This document shows positions 55,194 to 64,000 of a stretch of DNA of 64,000 nucleotides, one piece after another. Position 1 is the first letter of the stretch; every line of letters starts with the position of its first letter. A program made the translations under genes and the position numbers. The notes under the pieces were generated by a model. That model was given only the letters and a program-made list of their open reading frames with translations, was not told the origin of the DNA and did no database searches. Source of the DNA: Spizellomyces punctatus DAOM BR117 (Eukaryota > Chytridiomycota > Chytridiomycetes > Spizellomycetales > Spizellomycetaceae); NCBI RefSeq assembly GCF_000182565.1, contig NW_015971552.1:431353-495352 (forward strand). The letters run 5' to 3'.

Positions 55194-56819
55194 TTAAAAT
55201 ACAACAGCCCACGCTGCAAGTGCACTCGCCATCAAGGCGCCCAAGGTGGTAGGAATGACAGAAGCGAAACCACTGTTTTTTGCATCAGGGTCCGTCACAA
55301 TTTTTTTCTCGGGGACTGTGGCAAAGAGGTACCGGGACTGAACTTCAGGTTTTTCAAAATCGGCTTTAAATGCAGCGAGGATGGAAGAGTCGTTCGTAAT
55401 TTGGAAGTCACGGAACGTGATCTCTTCCGGCTTTTGGTATTCAAAGAGGCAGATGGCCTTCAATCGCGGATGCGCATCCAAAAAGGTAGTATTGGTGAGG
55501 TACTAAATAGCGATGTCGTTAGGATCATCGACTTTTGAGCACGCACAAGGAAATAGTAATGAGCTTACCTGTCTCCACCAAGCTTGCTTGATAGCCAATG
55601 CACCGGGTCCTGGGGCAACAGCGCCGGTGTTGACAGGGTTCGCAGGGCTTTGTATCCTGTACTGATGGAAGGCCGCACCAGATTCGGTGATAAAGAATGG
55701 TTTTTGGTTCCTCTCCGCGAACAATTGATAGAAATCCATAGCTCCGGGGCCGGTGCCGTGAATGAGCTTGAGGATGCTGCCGCTCGGTGGAACATCATTG
55801 GTAAGGTACGGGTAGTCGGCACCGAACCAGTACGTCGAGAGACCAACCCAGTCAACATACTCGTTGCCTACAAACGCGCTTCATCAGTTAGACGAGCGAC
55901 CCAGACGCGAAAATAAACAAGCCACAGCTCCGGTCCAACAATCATCTTACCAGGGTAGTATGGTGTGTAGGGATCATCGAGTGTATCCAATCTTCCATTT
56001 TTGTTCGTGTCCAATGCTTGCGTCTCAGCAGCGCTAACAGTTGCATTCATAGAGTAAACGCCACCTTCGTACGGGTAACTAAAATTGAACGGTGTTAAAT
56101 ATTGTTTCCAACGGTAGAGGATGTTTCCTAGCAGATCTTTACCCGAGCTGCATATTTGGTGCCCATCTGTTGGCCAGTAAAAAAAAAACGGTCCATCAGC
56201 CTGGCGCCAATGAGAAATACCAGGAGCTGCCAATATATTACGTACATGAAAGCCACTCGTCCAGTAGTATCGCTATTAGCTCTGATAGCAGTGACTATGC
56301 GCTTCCACATCGCAGCGTAGGCAATGGGACGCTGAGCATACGGCTGCCAGGAGCCGTTCATTTCCGGCGCCAATCTTATAAAAACACCTCTCCCAGATCT
56401 TGCAAAGGTAGCAATCTGGGCAACAAATGCATCGATATCCCCATCTTTCAATTGTTCAGGAATGACTGTCGGGTACACAGAAAGATAGAGGATAGCATTC
56501 GTGTTCGCGTCGTCCAACAAGCGGACTGGGGGAAGATGGGGGGTCTTCAGGGGTAAGTCCTCCGCCATGTGAATAAGTGCCTTAATCAATGAGAGTTTAC
56601 GTTGAGCTGGGTCCGTGCCGTCCTAAGGCTAGCAATGGCACTTACCGCATTGTGACCCAAGCGTTCGCCAAACTGCTTTGGTGTATCGCGGCCAGGTAAA
56701 GTGTCGAGCCACGCCCCGAGCATGACCCTATCTGGTTCCAGTGGCGCTTGAGAGCGAACGACGCTGGACGCACAGAGGAGGACAGCAAGTGTGCTGGACA
56801 AGAGCTTTGCTGTGAACAT
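55194..56819 (-). CDS. GH26 endo-beta-mannanase-like hydrolase, GPI-anchored
   Basis: Six exons close in phase to 422 aa: 56819-56646, 56580-56246, 56166-56143 (24 nt), 56078-55951, 55867-55569 and 55502-55194. A signal peptide (MFTAKLLSSTLAVLLCASSVVRS) precedes the barrel: LGAWLDTLPGRDTPKQFGERLGHNAALIHMAEDLP. The acid/base glutamate is E131 in FIRLAPEMNGSWQPYA. The small third exon supplies IWAPNMQLGYPYEGG. Then EYVDWVGLSTYWFG and the nucleophile E282 in PFFITESGAA follow. The chain ends in a hydrophobic stretch (SGFASVIPTTLGALMASALAAWAVVF) with no basic tail, typical of GPI attachment. GH26 enzymes cut beta-1,4-mannan or, in some branches, beta-1,3-xylan or mixed glucan, so mannan is a likely but unproved substrate. 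An EF-hand-like DTNKNGRLDTLDD lies at residues about 195-208. Confidence 0.85.
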
Positions 56820-56859
56820 TGTGAATTGCTGTTGTGAAAACCGGAATTACGTTCTGACA

Positions 56860-57333
56860 AAAGATCTGCGCAATTCAGCAGACAGATCCCAGTCGTGGGG
56901 AATGGTGATAAATAGTCTCTATCTGTCTATTTCTTGCGTAAATCTCCAAACCGCTCAACGACAAGATGACGACGACGGGGCCAAGCTGGAAAAATACAAA
57001 ACAAAAAGACAAGGCAAATTGACCGCTGGATCCATTTGTTTTGTGTGGCTAAGAAATTCGATGATGCGGCCATGGCTTAGTAGCGATGCGCTTAGCTGCG
57101 CGTGTTGTAGCTTTCTCAGAGAGTGACGTGTACCACGGGATTGGCGATCAGTGTGCCTTTTTTTCCCTTGCACGAGGCGATGCATTTTTAAAAAATAGCC
57201 CATGCGCTCATGAAGCAGTATATAGTCCAGATCATTTACAGCTTCCATCTTTTATGAGACATCTGAAACTTGTCCTCATCCATTTTTACATAACAACGCT
57301 AATCCACACTGCGCTACTAAATATAAAAGAGCC
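56860..57333. other. Spacer
   Basis: The spacer between the GH26 start region and the NADH dehydrogenase stop holds no gene. A TATA-like GGTGATAAATAG at 56904-56915 may serve the GH26 gene. Confidence 0.35.
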
Positions 57334-60300
57334 TTAAAACTTCGAAATGTCTCTTCCAAATGCCCTTGAACGAGATTGTGAGTTAAATTGGGAGTGAGGT
57401 ACGCTGATTCTCTGATCACTCACCATGTCAAAAACCAATGAGCAGGAATCATAACCATGTTCCGCAATGACACAGATCGAATCAAGTAGGCGCTCCGCCA
57501 TACTTTTTAGGGGCAAGGTAATATGAACAGGTGTAAAAAAAAATCAACAAAGTCAGTAAAGACCCACCGAACCAAGCAAGTCGACCTCGAAGTCCGCCAG
57601 CGCCAGGTGTTTCCAGGGCGCCTCCAGATGTATCGAAAATTGCTTTCCAACTGCCCACATAGACCATGCTGCAAAATATTTGATATAAGCAACTGGATCC
57701 CAATACCCAATCCACGTGCCATTTTACAACCTTCCCAGGTGCGAATAGCGAAACGGCTAGGCACAAGCCATGTTAGGATACGTTATAGAGCAACATATTT
57801 GAACAACAAATCAAACCTTGCCGTCATCTCGCATCGCGGCAACCCTATTCAAATGCTTTCGTAGCCAAATGCCTTGCTGTGACGCTACTTGTGCCGTCGC
57901 GGGTAGTTCCTGGTCCTTGATCACTGCACAGTCTCCGAGGGCATACCTGTGCACCAATGTTAACACCATGGTGTCCAACGTCAGAATGCAAAAACATACA
58001 CGTCGGATATGGGCTTGCCCTCCTTATCCAGGACTCGCAAATACTGGTAACTGTTAGTTAGGGGCGATATTCAAGATTGCGCCGATGATTTCTAACCTCA
58101 TCCGTTACAAGCCGCTTGGAACGGGACTGGCTCACTTCCATGTTCTTGATCTGAATTGAATGTCAAATCAAAGGTACAATTGAGTAATACATGTGCGATG
58201 CATACCAATGGTGTAGCCGTTAAGCCCGTGGCCCAAACGAGAGCACCAAATGCTAGATTGACGTGTGTGAGGGTGACATTACCGCAGGCCGATTACCGAT
58301 AATCAGAACTCACGGATTTCCGTGTCATCCTTCAGAACTGCAAACATGGTGCGATTAGTACACTACAAAATTCCAAGCATTCAGTATAGAACTTACTTAA
58401 TTTGTTCTTTTGAACTTCCTTGATAAAGGTCTATAGTAAAACCCATGCCATTTAGGCTTCCTATGTCGCATAGGAACGATTGGAGTCAGAGAACTCGCCT
58501 TTGTACGGATCTTAATGCCGCTACGCGCGAACTTCTTCGTCGCATCTTAGATACAAGAAGATAAGCAGTGCCCAAAGCATACAGCAACCAAAGTGGATGC
58601 CTCACATGCAGCTAAAGCATCATCAAATCCCCCTGCAAAGCATTGCAGCAAATAAGCAAACCAATAATAACATCTGAGATACCATCGTTAACCCCTACCT
58701 AGAATCTTTTCCGCAACATCGTAGACCTAAATAGGCGTCAGCTACATTGTACCCAACGGCCAAAAACAGGTGACCCTAACCGTAATTTGAACTGTTTTGT
58801 GCGCAATAATGAGTCAAGTACATACATATCAAGGTGAGACGTTCAATCGCACCTTTATCCATGAGACGCGGATACAGGCGTGTGAGATCGTCTTTAATAA
58901 AATCTAGTGGAAGAACCCAAAATAGATCCGCTCAGCGAGAGCCCAAGTGGCAAACCATGTGTGCCACCCACCATGTACTGAAAAGAAATAAAATGAGAAC
59001 CCAGCATCGTAGAACCCAAATTAAACGGAAGCTTACTCACATTCCGCACTATTCATTACAGACGAGCAGAAGAAGGGAATTTTCAGTGTTAAATGAACGA
59101 GGTAATCCGCTCAGATGCATAATCAGACCTGAATTCTGCCCTTTACATGTTAAAAATGTTGCCTACAAGTTGGGCAAGGCTGGCATCCCTGCATCACTTA
59201 CCAACACCAGTTGGTCCCCCACCCACAACGGCAAACTACCGCAAGGTGTTAGCTTTCCAATAATGCCCACCCAGCCTGATAGCGTGGCAACCTACATTAA
59301 GCTGAAAATAGTAATATCAATCAGCAACTGCCTGGTCAATTTGCCAACCTGTCATTTGTCGTCATACCAGCTTCCATTGTTCCGCTTCGGTAATATTAGG
59401 CTCGGATGCCATTTCGAAACCTATAGCGTATACCGCTTCAGATAACGACTAGTCTAAACTTTCTTACGGCGTTTCCATACATTCAATGATGCGCGCTCGA
59501 ATCCTTTGAGCATGACTGATCTCTTTCAAAAAGAATCCGTACTTTTCCACACCGGGAATGCCGAAGGTATTCGAATAAGCGCCGACAGCAACAACAAGCT
59601 GGAGATGAAGTAAGCTTCATGAAGTGAATGAGGATGGTTTATTCACAAATTAACCTTGTCGTAGCTAAGTGTGAAGGGTTCCATGTCCGGAAGAGCTGGC
59701 GTGCATACCAGCTCTTTCTTGCGTAGATCTACGGCATCACACCACGCCTGGAGTGCATTGCACTTGAGCGCACGTTCCGCGAGTGATGACAAGTGAGAGT
59801 GGCGCTTACTTGATAATATTTGGCTTTTCGATTGTGGTGTCGAATTGGCTGTGATGCAATACGCATATATAGGTTACAGTCACTTCCTTCCACTCGCACG
59901 AAGACCTTTTTATCCACCATGTCGATTTACCTCTGTAATCGTACGAAATTCTAGAGTGCCCACTAACATCACGCATCAGGCTAGATGACCGCATACGCCA
60001 AAATCAGACGACCACAATACCCGATGTGCTTGCCAGTAGAGGAGTGAATACAAAGTGATTCTATGCATAAAAGTAAACAAGTTAAATAATTCCAAATATT
60101 CGATGCAACTAACGAATGCGACATAGACTTGTCAAAGCCGGCAATAATCCTACCCGCGGCGAGATCATGACAACCTCGTAGTCTTTGACATTTATCCCAC
60201 CCAGCAATTTCAACCCAGCCCAGCCAGATCCAAGAATAACCAGACGACCTGCATTTCAAGATCGAAATAGTAAGTATGGAGCGTTGCCAGTTTGACAGAG

Positions 60301-60500
60301 TGTGATCTACATGTGCATGTGGGCCAAGAGATGCAGATGGAGCCTGCGACAAAGGTCCGTCTCTAACCTTGCGTTTTTCCGAGAGATGTGGCATAGCGAG
60401 ATCCGAATATGGCAAAAGAATGCAAGATAGCCACATGAGGTCTGCGTATTCCTTGTATTTTATACGCGCTCGTTGGTCGTAGCGTTCTCACAAAGTTCAT
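57334..60500 (-). CDS. Type II (alternative) NADH dehydrogenase, mitochondrial
   Basis: This FAD enzyme passes electrons from NADH to ubiquinone without pumping protons. Twenty-eight exons close exactly to 466 aa: 60500-60368, 60248-60154, 60060-60021, 59962-59931, 59848-59810, 59762-59655, 59598-59481, 59420-59368, 59301-59296, 59235-59202, 59135-59129, 59048-59041, 58977-58972, 58903-58853, 58791-58781, 58726-58699, 58632-58606, 58545-58499, 58418-58397, 58337-58314, 58252-58206, 58150-58097, 58043-58000, 57946-57817, 57756-57731, 57668-57568, 57502-57424, 57364-57334. The start gives an Arg/Ser-rich mitochondrial presequence ([16 protein letters not shown]). Signatures: [14 protein letters not shown] (FAD), [60 protein letters not shown] (NADH), [38 protein letters not shown], and WRSAYL...[14 protein letters not shown]. 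The membrane-binding C-terminus is complete. One intron uses a GC donor (58498). No EF-hand insertion is present. Confidence 0.9.
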
Positions 60501-61206
60501 GACGCGATCTCGACAATTCGAATTAGAAATGGAAGGATGGTTTTCCAAGATACGGGACTTGTGCTAACGTTGATAGGAGAGTCTCGTCTACTTATTAGTA
60601 TCAGAAGCAAAGTGAAACTTGAAGGTTTAAACAAAGGCCCGCGAAAGATAGTTCAGCCAGATGGCCCCCGGTTGGCTCCGAGATCAACCTCGCGTCGCTG
60701 CGTCATCAGTATTGGCTGCGTGACTCATAAAAGTTAAATTTCGTTGCAACAGAGAAATATAATACGTAAAAACATAAAAAACATATGCCTAAAGATCCAG
60801 TCAGATGATGTGATTCAAGAGAGAATTGCCGGATGGCCGACGAAAGGGGAACATATGAAAGATCGTCAGGCTATGGATTGAAACTTGTTGTGAGGATCTG
60901 GAAACAGCTAAAGGACTGATAGCAGAGGCCAGGCCCCTCAAGAGAGGATTATCCAAAGTTTTCTCCTGCTGTTCGTGTTGGCGGAGCGTTTCTTCCAATC
61001 AAGACTCAATGATGCTGCTGGTTAGGGTTAGGGTTGGTGTAAATTCTTATACAATCATCAGCATTCCATCAGTTTCATGTGCCACGCGTCTCATCCAATC
61101 AAAATGCTTTACTGCTGACATTGTCCCCCTTTCCGATCCTCAAAAAAACATTTCCAGCCTTGCTGAAATACTCTCCCCCCCCTCCCCCCAGCCGTGATGC
61201 TAAGAA
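60501..61206. other. Divergent spacer
   Basis: The spacer lies between the NADH dehydrogenase (-) and the MFS permease (+). It holds a short telomere-like repeat (separate entry) and C-runs at 61173-61190. No gene is seen. Confidence 0.5.
61017..61036. promoter_or_regulatory. Telomere-like TTAGGG repeat in the promoter
   Basis: The sequence reads GGTTAGGGTTAGGGTTGGTG, two full TTAGGG units and a partial third, 170 bp upstream of the permease start. Such teloboxes can bind Tbf1/Rap1-type factors in fungi. It may also be a scar of break repair. Confidence 0.5.
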
Positions 61207-62851
61207 ATGACGACTATAACTAACGATACCATGGACCTTCCCACCCTCAATGGCACCTCCAGCCGCACTAGCGATACTGTGCAAATCGTCGATGTCGAAC
61301 CAACAAGGAATCCGGCCAGCAGCGATAACGCCACAATGAAAGACTTCTATGTGATCGCTGCTGGATATATATTCTTTACCCTTACCGACACAGCTGTTCG
61401 AATGATTGTCTTATTCGGATTGTGGCAGAGGCACTTTCAGGTACGAGCCATTGAGTTTAAGCAAAACTCAAAGGTCGGCTCCTCACTCTCCATCACAGGC
61501 TCTCAATATTGCCATTATGTTTGTATCTTACGAGGCACTGGGCGTAGTTACGAACCTGTTTGGAGGCATTATGGGTTCTAGGTTAGGGCTCCGCTTTTGC
61601 CTCCTTCTAGGCCTGTTGCTTCAGCTTGTCGGAATCTCCCTTCTCTTCGTTCTGGACCGTGAAGATGTTTCGCATTGGTCGCAAGCAGCCGTGACGGGTT
61701 ACGTGGTTTTTGCACAAAGCTTTTCAGGCGCTGCAAAAGATCTCGTCAAACTAGCCGGAAAATCATCCACAAAGTTAGCCACCAAAGCAGCAAAAAATCG
61801 CAAGACCAATGCCGGTGACCCTCTTTTCAAACTTGTCGCATGGCTGACTGGGGCAAAGAACTCTGTTAAAGGCCTTGGATTTCTCATTGGTGCAGTTTTG
61901 ATCAACTATGCTGGTCTCTGGCGAGCACTTTTGGTCATGGTTCTATTGACGCTCTTACCATTGCCGGGAGTATGGATGTGGTTGGATCCACGATTGGGAA
62001 TCTCAAAGGATCAGCAACGGTTAACGCTGAGAGAGATATTTGACAAAGGGAGGGATGTTAATATGCTGTCGTTGGCAAGGGTGTTCCTGTTCGGATCGAG
62101 AGATCTCTGGTTTGAGATTGCTTTACCCATCTGGTTACGGTATGTATGCATATCGGCTTCCTTCTGTCAGCTGAACATTTATCCCTTTTGCCCGACCAGT
62201 GCGCAATTTGATTGGAATTTTACCGCAAGTGGAGCTTTCCTGGCTGTGTGGATTATCATTTATGGGGCTGTCCAAACGATTACCCCTCAATATATTCTAA
62301 AGCCGCTGAAAATGTACCCATTCAAACGGTAAGAGACGAAAGTCGGGCCGTTTACAGGACAAAAACTCACGCATTTGCTATAGGGCAAAGCTGCTTGTAA
62401 TATGGACAGTTTTGCTCATGATCATTACTATAGCAATAGCTGCATACCTTACAGCTGTACGCAACAAGCCAATCAGTGATCAGAAGGCCGCTACTCTCTC
62501 GATCATTTCGATCGGTCTGGCAGTTTTTGCTTTCGTCTTCGCGGTAAACTCTTCGATACACTCTTACTTAATTGTTGCATATGCGGCAAAAGATAAGATA
62601 GCCATCAATGTTGGCTTTTACTGTGAGTACCCATTCATTTGGTTTACAAGAAGAACTTCGAAATTAAGTTCCCAATGCTTCATCTAGATTGCGCAAATGC
62701 GTTAGGTCGATTGACCGGAACTTTACTGTCTGGTTTTATGTTCCAATATTACGGTATCTGGGTTTGTATCTGGACGTCTGTGGGCTTTCTAGCCATCTGC
62801 ACAGTTATCACAGCATTCTTTCGGGATGTGAAAGACGCGAACACTGAGTAG
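61207..62851 (+). CDS. ArsJ-like MFS permease
   Basis: Five exons close in phase to 468 aa: 61207-61440, 61499-62139, 62200-62328, 62384-62622, 62688-62851. After 40 polar residues come the membrane spans in MFS order. The conserved text matches the bacterial organoarsenical exporter ArsJ: YIFFTLTDTAVRMIVLF, IMFVSYEALGVVTNLFGGIMGSRLGLR, the cytosolic SGAAKDLVKLAGKSSTKL, FKLVAWLTGAKNSVKGLGFLIGAVL, and LSLARVFLFGSRDLWFEIALPIWL. ArsJ exports 1-arseno-3-phosphoglycerate made from arsenate by a partner GAPDH. No GAPDH is in the window. A bacterial origin is possible, but the gene now has four fungal-type introns. The C-terminus (FFRDVKDANTE) is short and polar. Confidence 0.75.
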
Positions 62852-64000
62852 AATAACATTAAAAGTAACTACCACTTGAGAAATGTGCATGGGAGAGCGT
62901 ACCGTTCTTGTCCCAAAAAGACGGCTTATTGCTCCCCACAAAGCAAATAAATGCTTTTGGGCTTAATATTACATTTAACACTAGCGCAACATGGTCAATG
63001 CATGCTCAAAGAGTATACTACCGCATTGCGACTCTGTGCATGTGTAGCATCAGTGATCAAGAAAAAATTCAGATGCAACTCAAGTTGCGGGTCACCCAAT
63101 GTTGACATGTCCAACAGTCTTGGCGCGATATCTAAGTTGCACAAAAAGAAAGCAAGCAAGATAGCACGGCAAGATCGGCAAACTCAACAGAGGTGCCCAG
63201 ATCGAGTGGCAACCGACGTATGGCCTATAAAAGTGTCGGGTAAGCTTCTGGTAATATAAATGAAGCAGATAATCGCAGCAGCGTGGGTCAGAGTGTGAAT
63301 ACAAATGTAGTCGTCCCGGCCAAAGCCATTCCGATAATACATGCTTTAAACCATCATTCCCATTGCTGGCGAAGTATGCGCTATATAGCAACTACTGACC
63401 TTTTGCACAGGTGCGAGACCTGGATGTCGCGCCCTGGCCCACCACTCAACGTTAGGCATGTATCAGATCTAAAGAGACAAGAGACGAAAATACACCTGTT
63501 AGAACCCATTTCTTCTCTTTGCGGGTTGAATGTGCGACCCAAATAATGCTCAGTTGAAAAAGAATTTTCCGCTCATTCGGCAAATGGGAGATATCCCGCC
63601 TCGGTATTAGCATGGATAAACCATCACTGCACTTTTAAGTTCTACACTGCTGACGACCCGACGTTTGCTTACCTTGTGCGTGCTTCATAGCCGAACAGAT
63701 TTAACTAGAAATACGGAAAATATAAGAATTAATCCAAGTTATGCCACGAACTCAGCTGTTGCAAACAGCTCCAGTGATCATCAATATCTTGTCAACAGAG
63801 ACTGTTCAGGATTTGATAGTACTTTTTGATAATCATTTCACTCTGACATGTTCAGCCCAATTGCCAACCAAAACAACATACCTGCACACGATTTGAAGAA
63901 CTGCACATCCTCGAAATCGCCCTTCCTTTTATTTTCAGTCCAGCAGTGGCGCAGGTGTCACGAGCGGGGCGCATTCATTCCAGTCACATGATCCTGGTCA
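62852..64000. other. Right-end spacer
   Basis: No frame here has a recognisable product. A minus-strand gene built of very short exons, as in the NADH dehydrogenase, cannot be excluded. Conserved GT/AG pairs were not enough to build one. Confidence 0.4.

Noticed and set aside
60394-60436. Alternative starts MWLSC... or MPHLSEK... for the NADH dehydrogenase
   Set aside because: Those frames reach the first splice in the wrong phase; only the start at 60500 joins to [11 protein letters not shown] and gives a mitochondrial presequence.

Overview
The window is nuclear DNA of an intron-rich fungus. Two chitin synthases, an NADPH oxidase, an Argonaute, a Crz1-like zinc-finger protein and an alternative NADH dehydrogenase support this. 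The very dense short introns, a single-chain biotin carboxylase, a GH26 mannanase and a tropomodulin-like protein suggest an early-diverging (chytrid-like) lineage, but nothing in the window fixes the species.

Left part (1-41 kb): a 5' fragment of an Argonaute gene (-), a 15-exon single-chain acyl-CoA carboxylase (+), NoxA (-), a FUSC/Bre4-like membrane transporter (+) convergent with a chitin synthase (-), a secreted Cys- and Pro/Ala-rich protein (+), an unknown protein with an Arg-Glu run (+) convergent with a TPR protein (-), a Crz1-like transcription factor (+), a small secretory protein (-), a 7TM protein (-), a GT2 glycosyltransferase (-) and a long acidic protein with a tropomodulin-like C-terminus (+). 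Cell-wall synthesis, ROS production and signalling dominate.

Accessory part (41.5-50 kb): no recognisable protein family. It holds convergent gene pairs: one intact (44046-45038 plus strand, 45293-48031 minus strand), one scrambled and truncated copy (48545-49940), and a decayed relative (41.6-43.5 kb). Three features stand out. First, about 35 short perfect or near-perfect palindromes share a GAG-N3/4-CTC centre and sit in exons, introns and spacers alike. Second, a family of near-identical 330-370 nt introns recurs in the leaders and genes of the cluster. Third, the scrambled copy has blocks inverted in place. This is the best candidate for an undescribed system.

Right part (50-64 kb): a class IV chitin synthase (-), a 200-aa unknown (-), a GPI-anchored GH26 hydrolase (-), a type II NADH dehydrogenase (-), and an ArsJ-like MFS permease (+). 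The NADH dehydrogenase can only be assembled with five exons of 6, 7, 8, 6 and 11 nt.

Exon junctions were found by reading GT/GC...AG sites and checking that codon phases close. Where a multi-exon gene is described as closing, the summed exon length is a multiple of three and the product reads without a stop. No alignment or search was run.
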